DNA from: Prorocentrum cordatum
Lineage: Eukaryota > Sar > Dinophyceae > Prorocentrales > Prorocentraceae
Direction of reading: 5' to 3'
NCBI GenBank assembly: GCA_963575745.1
Contig: CAUYUJ010009503.1
Span: forward strand, 1-33,984
Length of the DNA: 33,984 nt
The notes under the pieces are model-generated. The model had not been told where the DNA came from and ran no database searches. It saw only the letters and a program-made list of their open reading frames with translations. Position numbers and translations under genes: made by a program. Each line of letters begins with the position of its first letter. Position 1 is the first letter of the stretch. Of the stretch, positions 1 to 9,384 are shown one piece after another.

Positions 1-139
1 GACGGAAACCCAGGAGATAGGGAAAGATATGGGGAATCTTGTGACTTGTGCGTGATCTCTTTGTGTGTGTCCCTGGGGGGCCCGCGGGCCGAAGAAGCGC
101 TGCCTCTCGGAAGTCTGGGGAGGGTTAGGGGCTCCATTC

Positions 140-655
140 CTCCCTCCCTCGCTCCCTCCCTCGCTCCCTCCCTCGCTCCCTCCCTCGCTCCCTCCCCCTC
201 CCTCCCTCCCCCCCTCCCTCCTCCCTCCTCCCTCCTCCCTCCACCCTCCTCCTCCCCCTCCCCCTCCCCCTCCCCCTCCCCCTCCTCCTCCTCCTCCTCC
301 TCCTCCGCCTCCTCCTCCTCCTCCTCCTCCTCCTCCTCCTCCTCCTCCTCCTCCTCTCCTCCTCCTCCTCCTCCTCCTCCTTCCCCCCTCCTCCTCCCCT
401 CCTCCTCCTCCTCCTCCTCCTCCTCCTCCTCCTCCTCCCTCCTCCTCACTCCCCCTCCCCCTCCCCCTCCTCCTCCTCCTCACTCCTCCTCCTCCTCCTC
501 CTCCTCCTCCTCCTCCTCCTCCTCCTCCTCCTCCTCCTCCTCCTCCTCCTCACTCCTCCTCACTCCTCCTCCTCCTCCTCCTCCTCCTCCTCCTCCTCCT
601 CCTCCTCCTCCTCCTCCTCCTCCTCCTCCTCCTCCTCTTCCTCCTCCTCCTCCTG
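140..655. repeat. CT-rich microsatellite block, (CTC)n with 12-nt start
   Basis: The block starts as a short minisatellite of CCTCCCTCGCTC-like units and becomes nearly pure (CTC)n with CCCCTC and CTCACT interruptions. The plus strand is almost entirely pyrimidine. Long reading frames across it are only runs of Ser, Pro, Leu or Glu, so I do not treat them as genes. Homopurine/homopyrimidine DNA of this kind can form triplex (H-DNA). Confidence 0.95.
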
Positions 656-1040
656 GCGGCGTGCGACAAAAGGGGGTGGTGCGAGGGGGGCGCGGACCGA
701 AGAAACAACAGCGCATCGGACGTCGTCTGGGGAGGGAGAGGGGCTGGCGGCGCACGAAGAGGGGGCGGCACCAGGGGGGGGGGGGTCCTTCTGGGAAGGC
801 GTGGGGGGGGGGCATCTGCGAAGGCCAAAGGCCTTCTTGGAGGCCCTCCTGGCGCCCAAGACGCCGCCCCAAGGAGCCCCTGGGCCCTTCTAAGAAGGGC
901 CCTGCCTTTGAAGACGCGCCCAGCCTATCTAGAAGTCCCCCCCCCTCGCGCAGCCCTCTTGCGCGCTGCCAAAGGGGTTGGTGGCAACTCGTGGGAGCCT
1001 GCCATACCATCTTGTTGGCTCTTGCGAATCCACGCTGGCC

Positions 1041-1131
1041 GACGCTAGATCGACGCTCAATCAACGCTAACCGACGCTAAGCCGGCGCTATCTCATCGAC
1101 TCACAGACGCTAATCGACACTGATCGACGCT
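1041..1131. repeat. Short minisatellite, CGACGCTAA-like units
   Basis: At least six degenerate 10-12-nt units related to TCGACGCTAA occur here. They run directly into the tandem duplication that starts at 1104, whose first bases belong to the same family. Confidence 0.6.
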
Positions 1132-1439
1132 AAAGAATTGCGAGGGTACACAAGGCCCCCATGATTTGCTAGCGAAAAAGGGTACTGGACCCAGGGGCTT
1201 TCTTTTCATCGGACCAGCTGTTCATCCTGAACCCTTGGGCCTAGGGAGGGCCCCTGAACCTCCAAGCGCAGCTCCCAGACGCTGATCGACACTGATCGAC
1301 GCTAAAGAATTGCGAGGGTACACAAGGCTCCCATGATTTGCTAGCGAAAAAAAGTACTGGACCCAGGGGCTTTCGATCGGACCAGCTGTTCATCCTGAAC
1401 CCTTGGGCCTAGGGAGGGCCCCTGAACCTCCAAGCGCAG
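1104..1439. repeat. Tandem direct duplication, two copies of about 165 nt
   Basis: Copy 1 (1104-1271) and copy 2 (1276-1439) run from CAGACGCT to CAAGCGCAG, separated by 4 nt. They differ by a few substitutions, a short deletion in copy 2 (after GGGGCTTTC) and one A-run change. High identity suggests a recent duplication. No gene is supported inside it. Confidence 0.9.
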
Positions 1440-1454
1440 ATCTGAGGGACTCGC

Positions 1455-1577
1455 CATCGCTCGGACGTCCATTCCCCGCGCGTTCTTCGATGCCGTGCGC
1501 TTATTTTTGTTCGCGGGATGAGCCAAGATGCTCCTCGATGTTCCTCGCGGAGAAAGAGTGCACACGTCCGAGCGATG
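1455..1577. repeat. Inverted repeat, 14-nt perfect arms
   Basis: CATCGCTCGGACGT at 1455-1468 is the exact reverse complement of 1564-1577, with 95 nt between. It could be the remnant of a small inverted-repeat element or chance in GC-rich DNA. I see no target-site duplication. Confidence 0.55.
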
Positions 1578-2279
1578 CCGAGTGGAAGGAACGAGCTCCT
1601 CAGGGATACGTCAGTGTCCTGGATGTTTTTCGCCGCTACGGGGCTCGATAAGGGGCCTTTCATGGTTCCGGGGAACGCCCCCCGGGTTCGGGGGGGACCG
1701 TCAGGAGACGACCCGGGACGAAACGCTGGTCACACGGAAAACCCCTGGGTCCAGAACCAATTTCCCTCAGGACTCTTTTCCTTTATGCCAAGAATGCTGC
1801 TCCATCTCAGCCACCTGTACTCGTCCCCCTTCTCAACCATCTGTACTCGTGATCTATCGTCGCCCTGCTCTTGCCCGGCCTCATTCTCCCCCCGTCCCCC
1901 TCGCACGCAAACTCAGCCCGACATGATCAACCCACGAACCCGGAAAGGAATATAGAAATGTGGAGCATGGCAACGTTTTCAAGACACCTGATTGAGCGAC
2001 GGGCAGCTGCACTTGCAATGCTGCGTGTATCGACCTTGATGTACCGTGCCAAAGGCTGTGATGTGCTGCGCCGTGCTGAATTGCGATTTGCCATGCCGCG
2101 ATTGTGCTCTATAGCGCTGTGGGTCGTGTCCTCCTTTGCATCCGAGTCCTGACCGAACTGATCTGGATCTTAAGCTCGAGCTGCCTGATCATAGTAGCTG
2201 CCCCAGAGCTAGTTGAAGTGGAAACGTGCGGGACGATCAATCAACTCGGCCTCAAAATCCGACTCGGCTCCGAAAAGGA
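1578..2279. other. Non-repetitive stretch without a supported gene
   Basis: Several overlapping 80-145-residue open frames exist on both strands between 1403 and 2340. None shows a recognisable domain, consistent codon bias or a clear start context. I see no RNA gene here. Confidence 0.4.
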
Positions 2280-2660
2280 ACGGCACGACACGGGGCACAG
2301 GCTCACGGACGCGCCACAGGATGCGCCAGCGGCGCAATAGGGGATGCGCCAGGGGGCGTGTCAAGGGACGTACCAGCGGACGTGCCCTGGACGTGTCAGG
2401 GACCTGCCACGGGACGTGCCGAGGTGTGTGCCATAGGGGCGGCCAGACGACGTCGTGCCAAAGGACGCTGCAAGGGGGCGCGCCACGGAACGGGCAGGGG
2501 AAACGCCTGGGGACGAGCCAGGACACGTGACAGAGGACGAGCCTGGGAACGTGCCACGCCGAGTGGCGTGCTAGGGGCCGTGCCAGGGCGCGTCACGCCA
2601 GAACGTCGCGAGGGACGCGGCGGGGGGCGCGCGAGCGCGCCAGGGGACGCCCCACGGACG
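2280..2660. repeat. Degenerate GC-rich minisatellite, GGGACGTGCCA-like
   Basis: Units of about 10-14 nt related to GGGACGTGCCA recur with heavy divergence. Arg/Gly/Pro-rich open frames on both strands arise from the repeat and are not supported as genes. Confidence 0.6.
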
Positions 2661-2675
2661 GGCGGGGTTGGACTG

Positions 2676-3590
2676 CAATGCGCTCTGCTGCGACGAGCGT
2701 TTTGCTCGAGACATCGTCAACGCATCCTCATGTCAGACATCCGCCTGGGCGACCTGCACACGTGGAAACAAGCGTCTCGCTCGAGACGTCCTCAACACAT
2801 CCTCACGTTAGATATCCGCCTGAGCGATCTAGACACGTGAAACCAAGCGTCTCGCTCGAGGCGTTCTCAACACCTCCTCATGCTAGACACCTGCCTGGGC
2901 GATCTAGACACGTGAAACTAAACGTTCCGCTCGAGACATCATGTCCAAATCCTCATGTTCGACATCCGCCTGGGCGACGTGGACACGTGAAAACAAGCGT
3001 TTCGCTCGACAGATCCTCGACGCATACTCCTGCTAGACATCCGCCTGAGCGACCTGGACACGTGAAAACAAGCGTCTCGCTCGAGACATCCTCAACACAT
3101 CTTCATGCTAGACATCTGCCTGGGCGACCTGGACACGTGAAAGCAAGCGTTTCGCTCGAGACGTTCTCAACACCTCCTCATGTTAGACATCCGCCTGGGC
3201 GACCTGGACGCGTGCAAGGGTCTCGTTCGAGACTTCCTCAACACATATTCATGTTAAGCATCTGCTTGGGCGACCTGGGCAAGTAGAAACAAGCGTCTCG
3301 CTCGAGACGTTCTCAACACATCCTCATGCTAGAAATCCGCCTGGGCGACCTGCACACGTGAAACCAAGCGTCTCGCTCGAGACATCCTTGACGTCTGCCT
3401 GGGCGACTTGTACGCGTGAAAGCAAGCGTCTCGCTCGAAACATCCTCAAAGCCTGGGCACGCGAAAACAAGCATTTCACCTGAGACATCTTCTGAATTCT
3501 GATCCCCAGGAGAGGAACAAACTTCAACGCACAACAGGCGTTTCCCTCGAGACATCCTCAATCAATTCTGCAGACCAAACGATTCGCTCG
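2676..3590. repeat. 75-nt satellite array with palindromic core
   Basis: The core GCTCGAG recurs at 2704, 2779, 2854, 2929, 3004 (variant), 3079, 3154, 3225 (variant), 3300 and 3375. This is a strict 75-nt period with one 71-nt step, followed by shortened copies to about 3590. Many units contain GTCTCGCTCGAGAC, in which GTCTCG pairs with CGAGAC across 2 nt. Because 75 is a multiple of three, the plus strand stays open as a 25-residue repeat (2678-3286). I regard that as a by-product; there is no evidence for translation. Confidence 0.92.
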
Positions 3591-3854
3591 AGACGTCCGC
3601 AACGAACGAACATGTGTACTTTGCCATGTGTTTTATCGATCGGAATATACAGAATCAGAGTTTAGCTGAGGACATACTCGACTTTTGAATTCGCAGGTCC
3701 TACGCGACCTCGTTGTCTAAGGCAGACTAAATTCGCCGGCCCTTCGCAAATCGACACTGGGGGGGTAACCAACTAAAAGAGAACCCTGGGCCCCAGCCCT
3801 TTCCGGTAAATAACAACTGGCGCGGCCCCAATAATGGTCAAGCTTCCTGAGTGG
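3591..3854. other. Unique AT-richer spacer, nothing recognised
   Basis: This stretch follows the end of the 75-nt satellite. I see no coding region, repeat array or RNA gene in it. Confidence 0.4.
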
Positions 3855-3990
3855 ATAACTAAGCATGCTTGGCATCGCTTGGTATCGCTTGGCATTGTTT
3901 TGTTATGCTCGGCGTTCCTTAGCGTTGCTTTGTGTTGCTTGGTATTGCTTCCGCGCTGCGTGGCATTACGTGGCGCTGCTCGGCATTGTG
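3855..3990. repeat. 10-nt phased minisatellite, YGCTTGGCAT-like
   Basis: About 13 successive degenerate decamers related to TGCTTGGCAT follow one another with a 10-nt phase. The period is close to one DNA helical turn. No coding potential is supported. Confidence 0.75.
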
Positions 3991-4339
3991 ACCATCGGGC
4001 AACCCGGGCGACGGGGCAACCTCGGGCAACCCCAAGGCAAACCTTTCAACGGGGAAACAAGAGGAACCCCGCCGCCTCTGAACCCACACGTCGCAACAAT
4101 CTCTTTCGAAAACATGCTTTTCCCCTTCCACTGAGCGTCCCACCCTCCACAGGAGGAAGTGGCAGTCGAAACCTGTCTGGAAAACGCGGCCGTCGGGAAC
4201 CACCAGAGGCCTGGCCAACCCCTGCCAGCTCCTCTCGATCACAGTTGAGAGCGCACTCGGCAATCCGGATTGGGGTCAAATCACAGTTCTTCTCAGGATG
4301 ATCAAAGCGGCACAGTAGTAGAAGTCCAAAAATCCACCC
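3991..4339. other. No supported gene
   Basis: Mixed-composition DNA between the decamer array and a dispersed repeat copy. Open frames of 77-155 residues overlap on both strands without recognisable content. Confidence 0.4.
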
Positions 4340-4344
4340 CCCTT

Positions 4345-4490
4345 AATAACCACCCCGACACGCGCATTCGTTTAACAAACGCGCCCCAAAAAAGGAATCG
4401 AACAGGGCAGGGCTGTTTAGTAAACGCCCAGGGCAGTTGAGTAAACGCCAATTGCCTGGTCCGGATGGTTTTTCCTCCCTTGAAGTAGGC
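4345..4490. repeat. Dispersed repeat copy A (TTTAGTAAACGCC family)
   Basis: This stretch aligns over about 145 nt with 6525-6665. Shared blocks in the same order include CACCCCGAC, ACAGGGCAGGGCTGTTT, TTAGTAAACGCC (or GAGTAAACGCC), and a TTTTTCCTCCCTTGA block at the end. Divergence is clear, so this is an old dispersed element rather than a recent duplication. Confidence 0.75.
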
Positions 4491-4854
4491 TGCGACACAC
4501 GCCTCTCCAGGCGGCTCTTGGGCCTAAATGCGTACGGTTGGGGCGCACGCCTGCGTGGATGCTGCCTCTCACCGTGCACTGCGATCTGCGGTGCTGGATG
4601 CTTCTTGCAGGCTTGCAGACCTGACGAGCCTCCCTCGGGCGCGCCAGCTGCGAGACCGGCTCTCTGAACTCTCAAAAAAACGAGGCAGCGACACGGGAGA
4701 CGCCACTCGAGGCCGAGCCATCGCGCAGGGCACTCCGAGACGAGGCAGCCTGCTCGCACCTCCTGCGCCCTCTTGCCGACCCTACGCCCTTTTCGGCCCT
4801 GTTTCTGTTGCAACAAACGGCCCTGGAACGTTTCTTCGTTTGAGCCCATCTCTC
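4491..4854. other. No supported gene
   Basis: GC-rich DNA leading into a CT-rich tract. Overlapping frames on both strands show no recognisable domain. Confidence 0.35.
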
Positions 4855-5425
4855 CCTCCTGCGCCCTCCTGCTCCATCTCCTCCGCTCGCCCTCCTCCTG
4901 CTCCTGCCCTCCTTCCTCCGGCTCCCATATCCCCCCCTCTTCCTCCTCCTCCCGGCCCTGGTCCTCCATCGTTAGGCCTCCTGCACGTCCCCCTGATACT
5001 CAGTCCCCTCCTCCTTTTGACATTGCGCCAACTTGAATATTCTACTCCTACTCCTCCCCCTCTTCCTTCTCATCCTCCTCCTCATCCTCCTCCTCATCAT
5101 CCTGTTCATGCTGCTGTGCACTCTCATCATCCCGTTCATTCTCATAATCCCTCTCTCCTCCTCCACGTCCCCCTCCTCCTCCCTTTCCTCCTCCCCCTCC
5201 TACTCCCCCTCCTCCTCGCCCTCCTCGTCCGCCTCCTCCTCCTCCTCCTCCTTCCCCTCCTCCTCCCCCTCCTCCTCCTCCTCCTCCTCATCCTCCTCCT
5301 CCTCTTCCTCCTCCTTCCCTCCTCCTCCTCCTCCTCCTCCTCCTGCTCCTCATCCTCCTGTTCCTCATCTTCCTCTGCTCTTCCTCTGCTCTTCCTCCTT
5401 CTCCTCCTGCTCCTCCTCATTCATT
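4855..5425. repeat. CT-rich microsatellite block, (CTC/CCT)n with CAT interruptions
   Basis: Pyrimidine-rich plus strand with CTCCTC, CATCCTCC and CTTCCTCTG variants. It is less pure than the block at 140-655, which suggests an older array. Long Leu/Ser/Pro or Glu/Arg frames are repeat artefacts. Confidence 0.92.
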
Positions 5426-5549
5426 CCTTTTCCTTACTGGTAACTTCTCGCTGTCACACCCCGAGGCCAGTTTTCAGAGCGGGCCGGGCGTTTCGCCTGA
5501 GACTTCATCACCATCGATCACCCTGAAGCTTAAACATTGACAATCGTTT

Positions 5550-5713
5550 CACAGTTGGAGGGCGGGTGGGTTTCAAAATGTGGCTCTCGCCTTAGCGCCG
5601 CGCACATTCGTTTTTAAAGTGTAAGAGTTTCAACGATTGAGGGCGGCTCCTTTTCATTATGTGGCTCTCGCCTTAGCGCCGCGCACATTCGTTCTTTATT
5701 TGCAAGAGTTTCA
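5550..5713. repeat. Tandem duplication, 81-nt unit
   Basis: Two copies lie in tandem with an 81-nt period. A 35-nt block beginning ATGTGGCTCTCGCC and ending ACATTCGTT is identical at 5578-5612 and 5659-5693. Both copies end in AGAGTTTCA. The flanks of each unit are diverged. No gene is evident. Confidence 0.88.
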
Positions 5714-5740
5714 CTGGTTCCCGCGATCAGCGTAGCAGAA

Positions 5741-5900
5741 ATGGCGTTATGGAATCATTCAGGGTTATGATATGCAGTAGTCATATTCGTTCGCGGTGTT
5801 GAATTCCCAAGAAGGCGTTCTGGCACGATTCAGGATCGTCAAGACGCAATAGTCAAGTTGATCCGTTGCGCTGGAATCCCGAGAACAATATTTTGGTACG
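5741..5900. repeat. Two degenerate tandem units of about 80 nt
   Basis: Blocks starting GGCGTTATGG and GGCGTTCTGG share ATTCAGG, then TAGTCA, then a final AATCCCGAGAA-like end, in the same order. The period is close to that of the adjacent 81-nt duplication, but I see no clear homology between the two families. Confidence 0.55.
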
Positions 5901-5905
5901 TTCGA

Positions 5906-6519
5906 GGTTCGAGTTCTTCAAGCGGTTGCCTTCCAACGAGGCAGTTCCCCCAGTGGAAATGAACCCTTGGGCCTTCGAAGAGGGAGCTTGGAGGGAGGGT
6001 TTATCACAACATCGCTGATGACTCTTGGGTTTACACTAGTCCTCCTCCTCCTCCTCCTCCTCCTCCTCCTCCTCAATCGTCGAATCGGCATCGGCCAAAT
6101 GAGCACGTCTTGGGGCGCGCGATGGGCGGTCCAGTGGCCCGGCCGGGCCAGGCGCGGGTCCGGGCCCGAGCCCAAGGCCATCCGAGCGGGAGCTCCCCCC
6201 GAGCTCGAAGAGGAACGCCTCGGGGAGAGGGGCGAAGAGAGGGCGAGGAGGAGCACGCGGAGGAGGGAGGGAAAGGGATGGCCCAAACCTTTTCTCGCGC
6301 CGAGAGGGGAAACTCACGACGAAAGATAGAAGAACTACCAACTGCATTAACATCAGCTTTCGAAGCTCCGCGCGGATTTCTTGGATCTGCGCTGGGTTCT
6401 CCCTGGCGCGCGGAGCGCGCCGGGGGCGGTGCCAGAGGCGCCGCTAAGGGGGCCAAGTGTATGTTTATGCTTTCTTGCTCTTCGACTCGCAAGCTAAAGA
6501 CTGAAACAAACACCCTCAC
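5906..6519. other. GC-rich stretch with a short (CTC)n; no supported gene
   Basis: A small (CTC)n run lies at 6041-6074. The rest is GC-rich with Arg/Gly/Pro-rich open frames on both strands and no recognisable domain. Confidence 0.4.
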
Positions 6520-6524
6520 AACAA

Positions 6525-6665
6525 GCACCCCGACGAGCGAAACCTTTAGTAAACGCACGTCGGGAAGGGATCGTACAGGGCAGGGCTGTTTGATTAGGAA
6601 ACGTCCAAGGCTGTTTAGTAAACGCCGATTGTGGGGGTCGGGGTGTTTTTCCTCCCTTGATACTC
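6525..6665. repeat. Dispersed repeat copy B (TTTAGTAAACGCC family)
   Basis: This is the second copy of the family seen at 4345-4490, in the same orientation. A third short trace (TTTAGTAAAC followed by TTAGTGAAAACG) occurs near 7103-7132. Confidence 0.72.
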
Positions 6666-6947
6666 GAGGGGGGACCCAGCGCAGTTTCAAGAAAACCGCG
6701 CAGCGTTCCGAAAGTTTATGTGTACAGCCGAAGCTGATAGTAAGGATGCGCGATAAGGATGCAAGCGCCCATGTCGAAGCTTTTCGAGCGGGGCTGGCCA
6801 TCGAGAGTGGTCAAGGATGGACCGAGGAGGCAAGGATGCAAGTGTACCTTTGGAAAGGCTACCCATCCCTACGATCGGTTTCGACTGTATGCCCCTTCTT
6901 GCTCCCCTACTCTAGGGCGACGAACTCTATGCATATCCACTGCTTCT

Positions 6948-7051
6948 TGGCCAGGTCCATACTGAACCCAGGAGCCGTGCGCACGCCACGCGTGCCCGGC
7001 TTGGCGGGGAGGGAGCACACCGAGCTGCTGGGTTCAGGACGGGCCTGGCCA
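6948..7051. repeat. Inverted repeat, 22-nt arms
   Basis: TGGCCAGGTCCATACTGAAC at 6948-6967 (arm to 6969) pairs with 7030-7051 with three mismatches and a 60-nt spacer. It could form a hairpin or be the ends of a small inverted-repeat element. No transposase is nearby. Confidence 0.6.
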
Positions 7052-7289
7052 GGGAGCCGTGGACATGTGGGGCGTTCCAAAATCGGCGGTGGACAAACCT
7101 CCCTTTAGTAAACCTCCCCTTAGTGAAAACGGCCTGGGACCGAAACCGACGGACCTGGACCCGCAAAATGGCGGCCGCGACGCCCTCTCGCGAACCGAAA
7201 ACGGCCAATTCCTCAATCGACGCGTCAGGGTAGGAGGTCTATCCACCTCCCGCAAAAAGGGCCTTGCCTTCGAGGATCGAAGGAGTGGT

Positions 7290-7385
7290 CATCCCTTCCG
7301 CGGCGGAAGGCGGCGGAAGGGCGGCGGAAGCGAATCGAGGCCGCCTCCGCCGGCAGAAGCCGGCGGAAGCTCGGCGGAAGTACAA
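7290..7385. repeat. GGCGGAAG minisatellite
   Basis: Repeated GGCGGAAG-like octamers and their partial reverse complements occur here. Arg/Gly-rich frames across it are not supported as genes. Confidence 0.65.
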
Positions 7386-7503
7386 GATGCGCCCCCAAGG
7401 GACGAAAACGTTCTTGGGCTCCGGGTTGCCGAAATCGCCCGTGCATAGATTCCGTCGCCCAGCACTCCAGAAGGGGAGGCAGGGGCGCGCAAACATGGAT
7501 TAG

Positions 7504-7545
7504 CGATCCATGGATTTGGCGCGCGGTCGCCAAATCGATGGATCG
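7504..7545. repeat. Hairpin, 18-bp arms with one mismatch
   Basis: CGATCCATGGATTTGGCG (7504-7521) pairs with 7528-7545 across a 6-nt loop CGCGGT, with a single mismatch. A strong stem-loop or cruciform is possible. No adjacent gene gives it an obvious role. Confidence 0.75.
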
Positions 7546-7671
7546 GGGGAGGTGCCCTCCCCAAATGCGGCCGGTGCCGCCTCGCTCGGCGGCGGAAATC
7601 CGCGATTCTCCATGGAAACGGGACCCGTCGCTAATCCACGCCCCTTTGATCCATGCTTGCGATCAGGGGAG

Positions 7672-7862
7672 GAGGGGTAGGAGGAGGAGGAGGAGGAGGA
7701 GGAGGAGGAGGAGGAGGAGGAGGAGGAGGAGAGAGGAGGAGGAGGAGGAGGAGAAACGTAGGAGGAGGAGGAGGATAGGAGGGAGAGGAGCCGAGGAGAG
7801 TAAGGGAGGAGGAGAGGTTGTCGATGAGGAGGAGTAGTTGAATCAGAGGGAGGAGGGGTAGG
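7672..7862. repeat. GGA-rich microsatellite (purine on plus strand)
   Basis: (GGA)n with GAGAGGA and GTAGGA interruptions. The purine strand is the opposite one to the neighbouring tracts at 8147-8330 and 8716-8808. Confidence 0.92.
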
Positions 7863-8146
7863 AGGAGGGGGAAGAGGCCCGAAGAGGCCCGCATGTCTTG
7901 TGTGATCTCGGTGTTGTGATCGCCGGAGGGGCGGCGGGGAGGGAGGCGGGTCCCTCCCCTCCGATCTCTTCCGCCCTGGCCCCCGCTCCTCCCCGGCCGC
8001 GGCGAGCGGCCTCCTCGCCACGCGGCCTCCGGGGGGGGGGGGGGGGGGCCGCCCACGGGGGGAGCGAGTGCCGAGAAGCGGTCGCGAGCGCCCCCCCGAC
8101 CCCCCGGCCCCACCCCCCACCTCCCCCGACCCCCCGGGGGGGGGGG

Positions 8147-8330
8147 GGGTCCTTCCTCCTCCCTTCTCCTTCCCCTCCATTCCTTGTGTGCCGTCCCGTC
8201 CCTCCTCCTCTCCTCCTCACTCCTCCTTCCTCCTCCTCCTCCTCCTCCTCCTCCTGCTCCTCCTCCTCCTTACCCTCTCTCCTCCTCCTTCTCCTTCCTC
8301 CTCCTCCTCCTCCTCCTCCTCCTGCTGAAG
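8147..8330 (+). repeat. CT-rich tract directly before a likely exon
   Basis: (CTC)n pyrimidine tract ending in CTGCTGAAG. It follows G/C homopolymer runs at about 8033-8048 and 8135-8148. Its end at an AG immediately before a well-formed reading frame makes it a plausible intronic polypyrimidine tract. Confidence 0.8.
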
Positions 8331-8453
8331 CTGCTGGCGGAGCTCACGGATGAAGAGCTGGAGAGCAAACTGCGGCCTGGCATCGATGCCCTGAGCTTCC
8401 GCAAGAGCGTCGCAGACCTCTTCCAGGATGGGGTGGCGGCGCACTCCGACTAG
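8331..8453 (+). CDS. Likely terminal exon, protein unknown
   Basis: Directly after the pyrimidine tract and an AG (8329-8330), a frame of 40 codons runs to TAG at 8451-8453. It begins LLAELTDEELESKL and ends VAAHSD. The codons are strongly G/C-ending, which fits dinoflagellate coding DNA and differs from the repeat on either side. The peptide is amphipathic and probably helical. I see no upstream exon that I can connect, because the region before it is repeat. It may be the last exon of a plus-strand gene or a remnant of one. The function is unknown. Confidence 0.4.
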   Translation: MLAELTDEELESKLRPGIDALSFRKSVADLFQDGVAAHSD

Positions 8454-8715
8454 AGCTACAAGGTGGCGGCTCGCGAAAACTCGTTCTCGTGATCCGTGGG
8501 AGGCCTGAGTGGCCTCGGGGGGGGGGGGGGGGGGAGCAGCAGTCTCGTGGGGTTCTCTGCGGGGTCCTCCCTCCAGTCGGTTTTGGTTTTTGGGTCCCTG
8601 GGGCCCCCGTCCGCCCCGTAGTGAGCCTGGGGGGAGCTGCGGACCCCCCTGGGGTCGGGGTGGGCCCGTCGGCTGGAGGCTGAGCAGGTCCTAAACGGAC
8701 TTGGCATAGTCGTTC

Positions 8716-8808
8716 CCCTCCCTCTCCTCCTCCTCCCTCTCCTCTCCTCCTCCTCCTCCTCCTCCTCCTCCTCCTCCTCCTCCTCCTCCTCCTCCTCCTC
8801 CTCCTCCT
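8716..8808. repeat. (CTC)n microsatellite
   Basis: Nearly pure (CTC)n on the plus strand. An 18-G run lies shortly before it at about 8518-8535. The stretch between, 8454-8715, holds no gene I can support. Confidence 0.93.
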
Positions 8809-8919
8809 GCAAAACCCCGAGGAGGGTTCTGCACGGGAGCCTGGTAACAATGATGATGATAGGTCACCTCTATACTCCCGCACGGCGAAGCAAGTCTCGG
8901 TAGCTTCAGCCGTTAAACA

Positions 8920-8938
8920 CTTGAGCCAAAGGCAACAG
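8920..8938 (-). other. Spliced-leader-like relict (DinoSL)
   Basis: Read on the minus strand, this stretch ends in TTTGGCTCAAG (8930-8920), identical to the last 11 nt of the 22-nt dinoflagellate spliced leader. The bases before it, GTTGCC, match GTAGCC of the leader with one substitution, after a 2-nt gap. Relict leaders in genomic DNA are known in dinoflagellates and mark mRNA that was reverse-transcribed and reinserted. Any retrocopy would lie at lower coordinates. It could still be chance; the 11-mer alone is expected roughly 0.02 times in this window. Confidence 0.5.
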
Positions 8939-9384
8939 GGTTACTATTCCTCCCCAGTCACCTGAACGCTTGCATGTTAACACCCCCCCTCGGACGCCAG
9001 TCCGTACTGGCTGACGGGGAGGTGTCTTCAAACGCAAAGACAGGTTAAACCAAGCAACATGCTGCACACAAATCGTTATAATGACGAATTCGAAAGATCT
9101 CGTGACAACGTTTACGAGCACCATGTTTCTCAGACATGCAACATGAGCTCAAGTAAACGTTCTTGCGGTCACAAGTTTAAACGTAGCATCCAAAGCTTAC
9201 ACGGCAGGCTAGCATTTATATGAATTTGATTGCTTTCGCTTCGCCAATACCTGCGGTAACTACAAAAGATGCACATGCATACAGATTCAGCTCAACAAGC
9301 CACTGCAACACGATTGTTAAGCCGAGTTAAGAGGGGAGATGAGGGAGAGCGTAAAAGAACAGCATGCCGGTCACCGGTCGCCGT

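Noticed and set aside
140-655. Ser/Pro/Leu-rich and Glu-rich frames over the CT block
   Set aside because: Pure microsatellite translation with no flanking domain.
1403-1955. Overlapping open frames of 82-145 residues
   Set aside because: They overlap on both strands, lack domain content and codon bias, and part lies in the tandem duplication.
2676-3590. CRISPR-like array
   Set aside because: Units are contiguous 75-nt tandem repeats without unique spacers, in a eukaryotic context.
5880-5930. tRNA-like T-arm (GGTTCGAGTTC)
   Set aside because: No acceptor, D- or anticodon stem could be paired around it.
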